This document shows positions 12,651 through 26,900 of a DNA stretch of 64,000 nucleotides, one piece after another. The position numbers and the translations under genes are program-made. This stretch comes from Rallus limicola (taxonomy: Eukaryota > Chordata > Aves > Gruiformes > Rallidae), in contig JAKCOZ010000003.1 in assembly GCA_022605955.1 (NCBI GenBank), positions 43,612,761 to 43,676,760 of the forward strand, given 5' to 3'. How positions within the stretch are numbered: position 1 is the stretch's first letter; each line of letters opens with the position of its first letter. A model generated the notes under the pieces. That model made no database searches and had not been told where the DNA came from. It was given only the letters and a program-made list of their open reading frames with translations.

Positions 12651-15600
12651 AAACTCAAGTTCTGCTGCTGCCAGTCTGTCTGGTCATAGGCACACTGAAT
12701 CCCAGTTCACAGACCCTTCACTTGATAGGTCTAGAAACAACAATTTGTTTAACTTAGCATAGCATGACCAAAGGTAATATAAAGTTGGAGAGTGTGCAGA
12801 TGTTGTGAAGTCTGGTGCAAGACCTCGCTGTTACAGCTGACTTCCAGGTGGGTAGGTGTTCTTAAAAATTATTTAAAAAATTTTATTCTGAAATACCACA
12901 GGTGTCTTTAAAAATCAAAGGTCTTCATGAGCAGCTACATCAAAACACCAGGGTATCAGTAGCTTCCAGGTAAAAGTCGGGACGTGCAGGACTTCAGAAC
13001 ACCAGGAATCCCATGGGTAAGTACTGATATTTGAAGCCAAGTTAATGATTAAACAGATTTGCCTAATACTGCTCTGTCTCACAGGTTTCCTAGTATCAAG
13101 CTGTCTGAGGCTGCTGGGAGGATTGTCTCTACAGTAGGTGTATTCCTTCTCCCTAGAAGATGATTAAGATTATCAGAATGCTCTCTGTTTCAGGCTGGTC
13201 TTTTTATTTTTGTAGCGCTGCAGGAGGGATCCACATGGAAGCACACAAAGGCCGACTGATAAGATTTATCCTTCAGACTAGAACTTCCTACACAATCACT
13301 TTCCTTCAGTTCTACTGGCCAAGAAACTCTATATCAAAGCTTCACACACAGTTTCATAGGCTTCCTAACTTAAAAAGGGCTTGGTTTATTTTGGATTTAA
13401 TACATTAAATTATAAGAGAGAATAGTAATCACAGCACCATTTCAAAGCATTTTCTGAAATGGTGTGGGCATATTAAAAGACACCAACACTGCTTGTTTTT
13501 TCTCTTTTGTTTAAAGAGTGAGTCACAGATGGAGTGCTGTAAGCAATCAAAAAGAAGCCTGTATTTTTTTTTTTTTTTCTAAAAGGGAGTGGGCACCGAT
13601 GTAAGTTACAATCTCCAGGTGAGCCAAGCCCACTTGCAAACATTCTTCTCATTGCACATCCACTCAACTTCATATGTGCCTGCCTCCAGTTTATTCAGCT
13701 GCTCCTGCGTGGTGGCAGGAGTGCTGAGGTGTACCTCACAGCTCTTGCAACCTACTACCAGGGACTGCTTTGAGGAACATGGTGGCAGAACTTGTCTGTT
13801 CTGCTCCCAGGCTCCATCTTCTTAGCCCATCGGTTTATTTAACTGAGCTATATACCCTGCTTAGCACGTTCAACTTGTCTTAACCATAGATCACTCACAG
13901 TTAGATGAAGTAGTCCAGGCTTCAGCTGTGCTTACTGCATCAGAATGCAGCATGGAAGGCCAAAGATGATGATGACACTGTGCCGGACAGCGTCAGAGAA
14001 AGCTGGCAAGTACTGCTTTAAATATCCCTTCTGCAATTAGCACAGACCTGCAGCTCATTACCCTAAAGAGCATTGTAGTGCCTCCTAAACTTTAGCAAGA
14101 CACACTGCATAACAGAGGAAGTTCTCATCTTGCAGTACCAAGAAAAGCAAGTTTTCTAGGGCTTGAGGGAAGAGCAACTAAGGTAGAAACAGAAGTCTAT
14201 TATCAGAGTTCATTTCAATACAACTCCAGGCAAAGGAAGACTTGAAAGACATTATTTACAGTGACTGGAAGAGGGAACAATTTTTCCAGGCAAGTAGGGC
14301 ATGACTGTTTTTCTACAGGAAAGAGATGTTTATCTAAGTAATGCATTAAGTAGGAGAGGTGAGTTACCAGAGTTGGTAATTCAGACTTGCTTAGAAATCT
14401 CACTCATTATTTCGGCATTTTCATTGATGAAAGATCCTCCAGGACTTAAACTCAGGAGCTAAATTAGGTCAGAGAAGCTTGCTCACAGGAAAAGAGCAAC
14501 AAGACTTGCTGCCTCTACCTCCAAAGAGGCCAAGCACAGCCATCATGGAGTTCCTTTCATTAACACAGCTTACTTTTGCTGTAGACTGTGTGGGTCAATG
14601 TCATAAGTAGTATTACAGGTATTAGAGTGGGTTACAGATAAAAAGATATAGAACAAAATACCTAGAAATTACATGCTTACAGTGTGCCAGCACTGATGGT
14701 TCTCCACCCAGGTTAACCAAATTCATAGAAAATCAACAGAACTCCCCTTCTACATTGGGCATTGCTGGGGTCAGGCTTGGCAGGGCAGCGCGGAGAGAAG
14801 GCAGTAACTGCTAAGTCAGGGCTTCCCTCTGTCACAAGCACAGCAAAAAAATGATGTGAGAGGATGCACTTGTCTGAGAGTGGTCTGCCTGCATTCACCT
14901 GGTATCCAAGGTGGGGAAGAGTAAAAGAAATCACCCAGGAAGGGAAAGTGAGCCTCCCTCCTTCTCTTACGCCTGTCCAGGACCAGGTCTTTTCTCCACC
15001 TCTGTGCTGGGTCTGGGATGGGACTGCAAGGTAAGAAGGTGCTTGCCCCAGGTAGCTGTCTTCTGTGGGACTCCATCTTCCTGCATACAACTCCGATGCA
15101 ATGGGCACTTTCGCTTGTCTGCTCAATCACATATGGCTTCAGACAGGTTAGGAGGCACAGTATTGTTCCATCTGCAGCTGAAATAATCCTGGATTTCTCC
15201 AAGTTAAACAAGTCCACATCTAGGTGTAGAAGACCCAGAAAATATCTGCCCAATGAATGGTGGGATGACTTGAAAGATTAATCTCTGCCACCTGGTTTTA
15301 CCTGCTTTCATACTAGAGAAGTTAGAGCCTGCCTTAAAGCAATGCTTAGCCCTTGTGTTTTACTCCATTGCAAGCAAACCTGGGTTCAGAACACAAGAGC
15401 AACCTTGGCTAAGTCCTAGAGAAAAATCTCAGTCTGCACACACAAAAGAGAGCTTATTGTATACAGGAAAGAGAAGCACATTAAGAGAAGACTGTAGAGA
15501 ATTTTAAGTTACAAAGAGGATCTGGTTATTTTACCAGCAGCCTTTCAGGTCTTAATTTTATTGGCGAAAATGTTAATTGAGCTAGCTAGTATCAGTGAAG

Positions 15601-18571
15601 TGAAAAGTGAACCCAGCTAGGTCATTGTCATGTAAAACTTCATCTGCATACTCATGTTGTCTCCATTCCAGCTCTCTGAAGCACAGACCTCCCAGTTCTC
15701 AACTGAATTACTGTGCTTGAAATACCCACAGTGGAAGAAGCTACCTTATGTCACCCCGTCTGTGAAAACATGCAAGCAGAGCATCCATTTTTTGCCTAAT
15801 TAACTAAAAGGGGATTGAATAGAAGGAGTATTTCACCCTCTGATGTTAAAAATATAATTCAAAAAGCCCACATAGGTCTTCTAAGGAGAACAAATGCAGT
15901 TACACTGACCAAGTAACAACCACAAGCAGTTAATAGAGTCTTTAAATCCTTTAAGTGTAATATTAATATCCTGTTGATAGGAAACGTTTAAAAAAAAATC
16001 AAAGGTTGGTAACAAAACCATTTCATTACACGAAAATGATTAGGGGATTTCACTTTAGTATGTTCCTTCTTTTGGAATCATTAAACCATTACAGATTTAC
16101 CAGGAAAAGAAAAGAAAGGAAAAATCTGTTCACCAAGCTCCTAAGAAACACATCTTCTAAAGAAAGGACAGGGAACACATCTGAACATTTTCTTTGAACT
16201 TAATTCAAACAGACCTAGTGACCTGTTACCCAATTTGTGCTACATCTAGTTGCAGGATAAGTGCGAGTGTTTGATACAGTAAAGTTTATCTCCTCCTAGT
16301 GTTGATATAAACAATGACACAAGGCATCACAACTTCAAACATCAGGCCAAAACATTTTTGAAAATCAAGCAGTATGAAGCAGATTCCCCAATTCCCTTCC
16401 AGATAGCCCACAAGTGCCTGCTCTCCCTTTATCTTCTTGCTCTGCAGCTCTGAAAGGCTGCACTCTCTTAGTCAGGTCAAGAGAGCTCACAGACTTCACC
16501 CTGGTGTGGTGAGGGGCTGTGTCAAACCTAACCACACATTTGCTGTAAATCTGGAGTCCAGAGCAGAGACCTGCTTTCCAGACAGATCAAGTGCTGCTAT
16601 CTTGCTCTCCCACTGCCTTCTCCAGCAAAGCAAAAGCATGAAACCTACTTTCTCAATGCTCATTCACTGCCTGGTAGGGCACCTGAACGTGCCTCTGGTT
16701 CAAGCTTGTCCTCAGGCTCTGGGTACAAACACTAACATGGCTCTTACAACTGGTAAACACAGAGATGACTCTGGTTCTTGCAGGTATTCTCATCAGCGCC
16801 ACACAATAAATATTTACATACAATGCAGATTGTTTTCATGAGATAAGGAATGCAAACTGGATAGGAAAAACAGGGAAGAAAATACCAAGTTTGATAAGCT
16901 GTTATTCAGATTTTCATATGGAGCAGCTGAGAGAATGGAAACCAGAAGATATTTACATGTTCTGGCCTACTGGAAACATACCAAGAGGCTGCATTACATT
17001 CAGGAATGTTGCCTTGTGTGCAAACTAGGAAACCACTTACTGCTTGCTCACCCAGCAGCAGAACATGAGAGAGGATGGGCAGCACTCAGCGCAACAGTGG
17101 AAACCTCTTGTATCACACTTGGACTAAACCAGCTCATTGCAAACCTTTCTCAAGCCTACCAGTGGCACTGCACTGCATGAAGGAAACCCTACTGCCATTG
17201 AAAATAAGGGTTTACAGTCGCCTGTGCTTTTGAAAACTGCTATTCTGAGGAAGGAGTTTAAGCTGAAGGACTTACGGCAGGAATAGAAGGAAATTTGCTT
17301 GTTTTATCCTTCATCCCAAAGGAGCCTGAAAGCTGTGATTCATCAATGGAAACATCCCCTGTAGCAAAGGAGCAGGTACTGTGCTGTTTGATTTTCCAAA
17401 ACTCTCAGAAACTTTCTCCATGTTTAAACAAACATCACAAATTAAGCTTAAGCTGCTCCTGAAAGCATTAAGTCTTCTGGCGCAGATGGTTACCTTCCTT
17501 TATCACCATCTCCACTTAAGAGTACAAAGGAAATAAAAAAATGTGAACCAGTGTGTGCCCTCATTTATAAATCGCATACAGGTCAGATGAAGTGTTTCCT
17601 GTTCCATGGGAAACCGAAAATGACTGAAAATGTTGCATGTAGAAGTACAACACGTAAATGCTCACACAAATCGCCTTCTTTCGCTTTGCCTCCATGAGGC
17701 TTTGGCTTCCTTCTGCAACAAAAGCTCTTTATAAACCATTTCGACTCGGGCAGCTCTGGCAGCCCCAGCTACATAAATTGAAAATTTAATGTGATTCACC
17801 AATTCAGTACCAAAAATAAAACTTCCCATCAAAAAGCATCTGTAACAGATACTATCCACTGTTATCTCTTCTACAAGATCAACAGTGTCACTCCTAGATG
17901 TCCACTGCCATCTTTGAGTTGTGAAATCTATGTCTATGAAGTGCAGGTCCTGCTTACCATTCTGTGTGTTGGCAGACAGACCTGTGAGTGGCAGGCAAGA
18001 CTTGGAGGTAAAATCCTCTGGCTTCATCACTGGTTCTGCCACATCCACGTGGAAAGACGAATATACCCCTGGACTTCTAGAAGAATGTGAGTATGAAAAT
18101 ACCAGGAGGTATGGTGAATTCGAATTCCAAGCAAAAATGCAGAACTGAAAGTACAGCCTTCTCAACGAATTTTATTTTAGCCACTTCCTTAGCTGCTCGC
18201 ATAAGCAGGTTTTTTCAAGTCTACTTGCTATATGAAATGATTTGCTGAATTGTTTCAGGAAGTCATTTTGGGTCTTTGCTGAGTTCCAGTGCACTTTTTG
18301 TACATTTTATCTCTGAACTGCGTTGAATTGTTTTGCACAGATAGGAAAATCATGTTCACCTTTCTATTCCCTTACTACACGAAAGAAATATAAAACCAAA
18401 GCTGCTTCTTAGCTATTCAGGTTAACGAGAACAAAACCTGTTTTTTTAGGACCACTCATTTCAAATCCTGGCTTGTGTGATCATTCCTGATGAGGATGTA
18501 AGCATGGTAAAAGTACAAATAAGAAAAGCTTCTAAAAATATGAAGGAATCTATGGTATAAAAAAGATAGGG
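12651..18571. other. Intergenic, no gene recognised
   Basis: About 6 kb of unique-looking sequence. The only frame that stands out is a 167-codon minus-strand ORF (18165-17662). It ends in a hydrophobic segment followed by a basic tail; I do not recognise it and it may be chance. A short T-run lies at about 13565-13579. Confidence 0.45.
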
Positions 18572-19029
18572 ATCTTTTGAAGGGAGTCCAGTGGCAGGCC
18601 ACAACGATGATAAAGGGCCTGGAGTACGAGGAAAGGCTGAATGAACTTGGCACTGTTCAGCCTCGAGAAAAGAAGACTGAGAGGGGCTCTGAACAATGTT
18701 TATAAATATCTGAAGTGTGGGACAGAGGCGGAAATGGCCACCCTCTTCTCAGTGGTCTGTGAAGACAGGACAAGGGGCAATGGCTTCAATTTGGAGCAAA
18801 AGAAGTTCTGTACCAATATGCAGAAGAACTTTTTCACGGTGAGGATGATGGAGCACTGGGACAGACTGCCCAGAGGGTTGTGGATCTCCTTCTCTGGAGA
18901 CATTTGAGACCGGTCTGGATGCAATCCAGTATGACCTGTCCTAGGGAACCTGCTCTGGCAGGGGAGGGGGGTTGGACACGATGATCTCTGGAGGACCCTT
19001 CCAATCCCTAAAATTCTGTGATTCTGTGA
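18572..19029 (+). mobile_element. CR1 LINE fragment, RT end and 3' UTR
   Basis: The fragment covers the last codons of CR1 ORF2 (frame-broken) and its 3' UTR, ending CTGTGATTCTGTGA. It is of the same subfamily style as the copies at 62653 and 24333: all share the 'agactgagaggggatctg'-like stretch after the ORF. Confidence 0.9.
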
Positions 19030-20149
19030 ATATTCCAGCACAACATGACTATAAAGTTCATCCATATGTAATAAACAAAGGAGAACCTTAAATATTTTGG
19101 AGTCTGACATCTCATTCCCTGTTTTCAGCTGAAATACAATTTTTTCGTAACTGAGAAAATCCCTGCATTAAACCAATTTTAAACTGGCAATAACTGCCTC
19201 AGTAATCACACTTAATGTGTGCTTCTCCTATAGCAACTATGATAATTATTCGTGACATATGGCAAAAAATATTTTAGAATATATCGTGCTCAGTTCTTGT
19301 GATATAAAAAAATTGTAACTAAGAATACCATTTGCAAATGAACATACACATACAGTGCAGACATTTCATTAGTTCTGCACCTCTTTTAATGTGCTTGATA
19401 GAACTACTTTTTCTATCTCATTTTAATTGAGACGATCATTCTTCCTGGGCTTGTCTTTAAAAAGGGGGAAAATTGTCTGTAATTGTGAGAAACAGCATGA
19501 AAGCTACATAGGCACGGAGCCATCATTCCTCTCTTCACAGAAAATCCATGCCAAGGCCCTCCAAATCAATTACTCAGGGTGGAGAAAGGAATGTGCTGCC
19601 CCCGTTAAGAGGAATCATGAAAGATTGTTAATTTAGGTAGTCTTCCATAAACCACCTTTTGCTAGGAGCCCGTTTGTCTTCCATAGATAAAACACCAAAG
19701 GCATTGACGTGGAAGGAAATTTTGCCTTTGTATGTGTTTTTGGCCAATATTTAATTCCAAAAGGGTGTACAGTATCGGTCATCACAAACCCTCCCTGGTA
19801 ACTCGTATGGCAGCAGGGACCATGCCGTCGTGCCTGCAGACCTAATGGGGTTACAGGGCTTGGCACTGTGCTCCCCTGGTGCAAAGCCTGGATTTACCCC
19901 ACAGACAAAAAACCCACGGGGCTTTGCTCCAGAGGAAGGCTGTGGGTGGTGGATTTATATCTGTGTAATTGTAAGTTTGATCATGCAGTAGCCTGGGGGG
20001 GAAGTGGGGGCGGGTGTGTGTGTAGAGGGATGGATTTGCCCCGGGGCAACAAAGCGTGTCCCCAAGCAATCGGGGTACTTTTTCATTGTATTCGGGCGCC
20101 CAGTAAGAGTCACATACACCGCATTCCAGGCACTGAAGCCTGGTAGCTT
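19030..20149. other. Upstream flank of NIPSNAP3A, no gene recognised
   Basis: AT-rich sequence passes into GC-rich sequence from about 19980. I see no exon or repeat that I can support. Confidence 0.4.
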
Positions 20150-20900
20150 CAACGAGCATATCTTCTCAGCCGTGCGTCCATCCCTCCCTCCCTGCCTGCA
20201 CCCCAGTCCAGCGGCACGAACCAAAAACGAAAGGCCTTTCGCCGTGGGTATTGGCTGCCGATCCGCCCAGCAGGCCGCGCCGCCGAGACCTCCCCAGCCC
20301 CCGCCCCCGCGACGTGACGGCCGCCCAACAGCCGAACCCAGGAGGGAGGCACCGTCGCCTGGTCCCGTCCCACCCCGCCCCAGGGTCGTCCGCCCGCCTT
20401 CCTTCCCTCCCACGGAGCCGACGGCACAGAGCTGCGCTAGCCTTCCTCCCAGCCTGCTGCTCGCCATGCTGCCCCCGGGGGTGCTCCGCCGGCCCCTGGC
20501 CGCCGCCGCCCGCCTGGCCCGGGCCCGCGCCCACCCTCAGGTAACGGCCGGGGCGCTACAAGGGGCAGCCGAGCGCGGCGGCGGCAGGCAGCGGGCACGG
20601 TGCTGCGAGCCGCTGGGCGGGAGCTGCGAGAGGGCGGGGTGTCGGCCTTGCGGAGCGGGGTTTGTGCTTGGGTAGGTGTGGGGGCCGGGCTCGGCTCAAT
20701 GAGGGCAGGGGTTGGGCCGGGGCGGGGGCGGTGCCTGGCGGTCCCGCCCTCGGGGCTTGGCGGGCGGTTCCCGCCGGGGCAGGGTCTGCCGTTGTCGCGC
20801 CGTCCTCAAACGGACCCGCTTGCAAGCGTGGGCATGCCTTGTGCTGGCGTGGTCTTCGGGCAGGGGTGGTGGTCCGGCAGTGGTCCAGTGTCGGCTTGAG
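20150..20900 (+). promoter_or_regulatory. NIPSNAP3A: CpG-island promoter of NIPSNAP3A
   Basis: GC content and CpG frequency rise sharply here, in contrast to the AT-rich sequence on both sides, and the region contains the first coding exon. An inverted CCAAT box (ATTGG at 20250-20254) lies about 210 bp before the start codon. I see no TATA box, which fits a housekeeping-type promoter. The transcription start cannot be placed from sequence alone. Confidence 0.7.
20466..20540 (+). CDS. NIPSNAP3A: NIPSNAP3A exon 1 (coding part)
   Basis: Twenty-five whole codons from ATG to the donor GTAACG. It encodes the basic, Ala-rich leader and lies inside the CpG island. Confidence 0.88.
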
Positions 20901-23900
20901 TGGCAGAAAATGCTCAGGCTTCTCATATCCCACAGAAATTTGGCACTGGATGGGTCACCAACAGCCAGTCACTGCCATGATTGCTTGTCGTAATCCTAGA
21001 GTTTCTGTCCGTTCAGGATCCTGTGGGGATTTGGAAGCTCTGCTAACAGCAGCAGTGACATGTGGCAAACAAACCCAGACGTGTCGTTCTCCGAAGGGTC
21101 ACTGGGCAACAGCACCTTTGGTATTGGCCACTCGTGTTCTGTGGCTTGAGCTGTGCAGTGCCCGTGCCTGCTGATGGTGGCGAAAGCTGTGTCCAAAATC
21201 CATCCTGCAGCCACCTCTGTGCAAACACGGGCTAAAGGCCAGAGGCTTGGGTTTTCTAGTAATACTTGAGAGGTGAGTGGCATGTCCCAGGTTGCTGAGG
21301 CAGTTGCAAAATAAGACATATTCATGGACTCCTGAGGAATTGTAGGTTGTATGGATAGAAAAGCTGTTCCTGAACAGCCTTTGGGAAGTAACCAGTGACC
21401 GGAAGGATGCAAACTTAAGCAGTCTTGTGCTGGAAGGAATCAGGGTTTTTTCCCCAAACACCGGTATCTCTGTGTTTCTTTTGCCAACAGTGCGTAATTC
21501 GCAAATACTCATGTAAGATTGTAATTGGAAAACAGATTGCACTACTGTGAGTTCATCAGATAAGGGCAACGCAGGCAGATGTTGATGTAGCCTCTGCTTC
21601 AGCAGCATCAGCAGCTTTGCCTTTGAATGAATGTGCTTAGTGGACTCTCTGTTTATTGCTTTGACTCTTTTCATCCTGCTGCTGGCTTCCTAAGAAAGAG
21701 GAAGATAAAAGGAAAATCCTGCTTTGTTGCAGGATAATAAATCAACAATTGAGTGCAATGAATAAAAAAACATGTCATGGTCTGTTTCCCTGCCAAAAGG
21801 AGCTGCAGCAAATAATACAGAGGGGAAGGAACTATTTCCAAATAAAAAAAGCACCAAGTATTTTGGTAGTGGAGATCATGAGGTACTCCCCCATCCAGCC
21901 CCCAGTAAAAAAATAACATCTGTAGCATCTCACTGTTTTGAAAAAGCACAGAATTTAGACAGACTATGGTTTTCTGCCTTGAGAATTAGTTTTAGTTACT
22001 TTTCTTAACGTTTTCTCTCAGGCACTCGCATCCCTTGCTACAGGGCCCAGGCAAAATAATAGCATTTTCTACGAAATTCGCACATACGATATTAAGCCAT
22101 CAAAGATGAAGGAGTTTGTGGAAATGGCCAACAAGTACTTCCACCTTCGCACAGCTCACTCTGAGCTGGTGGGATTCTGGTCTGCGGAGCTGGGAGCGAT
22201 GAATAAGGTTGTCCACGTTTGGAAGTACGGTACGCTCAGCATCCCTTTGCGCTGCTCTGCTCTCTCTGTCCTCCCTGTCTCTAAGGGAAAAAGGCAAGGA
22301 GAATGCTTACTCTGCTTTTATTTGTTACTTCTGCTGCTAGAAAGTGTCCCAAAAAAAATTGTTCACATACTGATTACTTAAAAGACCACCTCAGAGAACA
22401 ATTTTGATGTGTTGGAATGGGAGACTTAAAACTATTCTGGAACAGCAGTCTCTGCTCAAAACAGGTGTAATGAAGGAACTTCAGCAGAGTGCTTTATTCA
22501 TGGTAAATATTATTAAACTAGGGCCAGTTTCTGAACCACAAATGTCTTCAGAATTTCAGAATTGATGGAAGAAAGGTTGAGGCCTCCTTATTAAGATAAT
22601 ACCTACAAGTGCAGACAATCTATATGCAGCCTATATGTGTTTATATGCATGCATAATTTTTCTTAATTTTTAGTTCTGTGTTAACAGTCACTCCCCTAAA
22701 ACAAATGAGCACGCTGATTGCATGTTTAAACTCCTCCTGTAGCTGGACTGTGCTGAGGTGGTGTCCCGGTTTTCAACTGGGATAGGGATAGTGCTGGTTT
22801 TCACAAGAAACTGGGAGGGGACACAGCCAGGACAGCTGACCCAAACTGGCCAAAGGGGTATAGTGAGGGGGTGAGCAGCCATGTGGTGCTCAGCTGCTAG
22901 CTGGAACTAAACCATGACAGTCCTTTTTGGCACCCAAGCTGGGGCACAAAGGATTGGGATGACAGATCTGACCAGGGCATGTTAAAACAAAGTTGTTATA
23001 CACATATAGTGTATTAGTTAAACAGTTGCTGGTCACAGTGGTGGGGTTTATTGTTTACACAGCTGTGGTACATAAACCCTTACTTGCTGTATTTATTCCC
23101 TGTTTTTTACTTCAGGGAGAGGAATCAGGATTCACATTGTGTTGTACTGTGTAATACCTACTTAAGATAACATCACAGGTCATGAGATTAAGCTGGTGTT
23201 TGTATGTGGCATTGCTGCCATGCCCATACTGGTCCCTGGCCAGTATCTGCCAAACACTGCTGGGTATTAGGCAGCACTCTCAGGAGGAAGAGGGAAAACA
23301 GGGTGACACTGTGGCTACTCAGACCCCAGCAACAGGCACCGGCACTACTCAAACCCTGGTGATGGGCACTGTGTCTACTCAGTTCCAGGGACAGTCGTTG
23401 CACCTGAACTGAACCAATCTGTGCTGCTATCAGTCACCCCTTATACAGAATAAATAGACAACAAAATTGGTTTGTTTAGTAAGGAATGATGGTAAAGCAG
23501 GGCCGTTGTGAGGCCAGAAGGAACCAGGCAGAACTGGAGGTAATCCACCCGATCCTGTCCCCGGGTTAGCTGTGAAATACGCACAAAGTATCAGCTCACT
23601 ATACACATTGAGGCCAACTCACTGGCAGCAGTGGGTGGCAGAAGGGAACGGGCACCAGCAGTAGATGAAGTTTTTCTTCTAAGTATTCATTATTTTCCTC
23701 TTCCTTTGCTGTCCAAACAAACTGTCTTTAGGTCAACCCACAAGATTTTACCTTTTTCTTATGATCTTCCTCCCCATCCTGCAGGAGCTGGGGGGAGGTG
23801 TGAGCAAGGGGCTTTGTGGTGCCCTGTTGCTGGCTGGTGCTGAACCAGAGCACAGTAGGCAGCAACTCCATCAGCCCCAACTTCCTAAGCACATGAAGCA

Positions 23901-26900
23901 TTTTACTGCTGCTTCAGCCTTGGCTTCTTGCAGTATAAGCAACTTTTTATGTTACTGAGGTCAGTGCTGACCTGGTTGGTGCTGGTGAGCCAAGAAAAGC
24001 TACAGTTATGAGAGAAATGAGGTGTGCTGGCTGGGCTCTTTGTGGAGCCCAAGGGAACTTGATGCTTAGGTTGCAGGGAGGTGGGAAGTCACACAGGTGA
24101 AACTTCTATGTGTACTTGCTGCAGTCCAGGGTATAACTATATGCTGAGAGGGAATTCTGTTTCTGAAGTCCCCAGTCCGCTCGGCATGTTCACAGTACTT
24201 GTTTAAAGGAAAGAGGCACCCCTCTTGTCCTGGAAGGACCAGATGCCTGTTGACAGAAATGAGTTTATATGCATCTGTGGCTAATAAATTATCCCACTTC
24301 TTAATACATTTTAGCCTTGTTTGCTCTTTAATAATCGCAGAATCATAGGGGCTGGAAGGGACCTCAAGAGATCATTGGGTCCAACCCCCCTGCCAGAGCA
24401 GGCTCCCTAGCTCATATTGCACTGATAGGCATCCAGACGGGTCTGGAATATTTCCAGAGAAGGAGACTCCACACCCCCCGGGGCAGCCTGTCCCAGGGCT
24501 CTGTCACCCTCACTGGGGAAAAGTTCTTCCACATGTTGGTGCAGAACTTCCTACACTCTGACTTGCAGCCATTGCCCCTTGTCCTGTCCCCACAGACCAC
24601 TGAAAAGGGGCTGGCCGATTCCCCCTGCATCCCATGCTTAAGATATTTATAAACATTAATAAGGTCCCCTCTTAGTCTTCTTTTCTCTAGGCTGAACAGT
24701 CACAGCTCACTCAGCCTTTCCTCATAGGGGAGATGTTCCAGGCCTTTAATCATCCCTGTAGCCCTTCTCTGGACTCTCTCCAGCAGATCCCTGTCTTTTT
24801 CATACCAGGGAGCCCAGAACTGGACACAATACTCCATGTGGGGCCTGACCAGGGCAGAGTAGAGGGGGAGGATCACCTCCTGTGACCTGCTGGACACACT
24901 CCTCCTGATGCACCCCAGGATCCCATGGGCTCTCTTAGCCATCAGGGCACACTGCTGGCTCATGGCCAACCTGTCATCAACCAGGACCCTCAGGTCCTTC
25001 TCCACAGAGCTCTTCTCCAGCAGCTCATCCCCCAGCCTGTACTATACAAACAGTTATACCTCCCCAGGTGCAAGACTCTACACTTGCTTTTGTTGAACTT
25101 CATTAGGTTTCTCCCTGCCCAGCTCTCCAGCCTGTCCAGGTCTCGCTGGATGGCAGCGCAGTGTTCCTGCGTGTCAGCCACTCCTCCCAGCTCTGTATCA
25201 TCGGGTACTTGCTGAGGGTGGATGCTATTCCCCCATCAAGGTTGTCAGTGAAGACATTAAAGAGGACTGGACCCAACTCCGAGCCCTGGGGAACACCACT
25301 AGTCACAGGCCTCCAGTCAGACTCTGCTCCGCTGATCACCACCCTCTGAGCTCGGTCTGACAGCCACTTCTCAACCCACCTGACTGTCCACTCATCTATC
25401 CCATGCTCTCTCAGCTTTGCTATCAGGATGTCATGGGAGACAGTATCAAAAACCTTGCTGAAGTCAAGGTAGATGACATCCACTGCTCTCCTTCCATCCA
25501 CCCAGCTGGTGATGAGATCATGGAAGGCTATGAGATTGGTCGAGCACAATCTCCCCTTGGTGAATCCATGCTGACTACTCCTCATGACCTTCTTCTCTTC
25601 CAATTGCTTGGAGATGGCATCCAGAACAAGCTGTTCCATCACCTTTCCAGGGGCAGAGGTGAGGCTGACTGGCCTATAGTTACTAGGTTCCTCCTTCTTG
25701 CCCTTTTTAAAGACTGGAGTGACATTGGCTATCCTCCAGTCCTCAGGCACTTCTGTCCTCCAAGACCTGGTGAAGATGATAGAGAGCTGCTCAGCAATCA
25801 CCTCTGCCAGCTCCTTCAGCACATGTGGATGCATCCCATCTGGGCCCATGGATTTGTGTGCATTAATCCCTTTGAGACACTCGTGGACCACCCCCACCTC
25901 AGCCAGAGGGAAGCTCTTCATTTCCCAAACTCTCTTACTTTCATCCAGTGTCTGTGGGTCCTGAGGGGCCGTTGAAGTGAAGACTGAAGCATTCAGTATC
26001 TCCACCTTCTCAGTATCCCCCATCACCACGACACCCGCCTTGTTCAGCAAGGGACCCACGTTATCCCTGGTCATCCTCTTACTATTCACATATCTAAAAA
26101 ACCCTTTTTATTATCCTTTATGTCCCTTGCCAGCTTCATTTCCAAGAGGGCTTTAGCCTTCCTAGTCACATCCCTACAGGCCCTGACCACATTCCTGTAT
26201 TCTCCCCAGGCGCTCAGACCCTTTTTCCACAGTTCATAGACCTTCTGCTTCCCTTTGAGTTTACTCAGTAGCTCCCTGCTCATCCATGCAGGTCTTCTGC
26301 CTCTCTTTCCCGATTTCTCACTCAAAAGGATGCATCGCTCCTGTGCTTGGAAGAAGCGCTGTTTGAATGCTAGCCAGCTCTCACAGGCTCCCATTCCTTC
26401 TAACAGCCTAGCCCACGGGATAGCTCCTAGTAAGTTGCTGAAGAGATCAAAGTTAGCTCCTCCAAAATTCAGGGTAGCTATCCTACTTTTTGGCTTGCTT
26501 CTTCCACCCAGGATCTTGAACTCAACCATTTCATGGACACTTTGTCCTAAGCTGCCCCTGACCTTCACTTCCCTAACGGGCCCATCCTTGTTAGTGAAAA
26601 CAAGGTCCAGCACCCACCCTCCCCTTGTAGGCTCCTGCACCATCGGTAGCAGGAAATTGTCTTCAACACACTGCAGAAATTGTCTGGACTGCATACGACT
26701 GGCCGTGTTGCTTGCCCAGCAAATATCTGGGTAAGGACCAGCGCCTGGTATCTCGAGGCTACTTCTGGCTGCTTGTAGAATGCACTATCAACTCACTCCT
26801 CCTGATCAGGGGGCCGGTAGTACACACCCACAAGTGTTACTCACACTAGCCTGCCCCTTGATTTTAACCCACAACCACTCGACAGATGGTTCATCCTTCC

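Noticed and set aside
20004..20675. A 223-codon single-exon protein in the CpG island
   Set aside because: It runs through the NIPSNAP3A exon 1 donor into intron 1. Only the 25 codons 20466-20540 are supported, by splicing to exon 2.
24700..26694. Host reverse-transcriptase gene
   Set aside because: The sequence belongs to a CR1 LINE: it has the CR1 3' tail, CR1-type RT motifs, and frameshifts typical of a dead copy.
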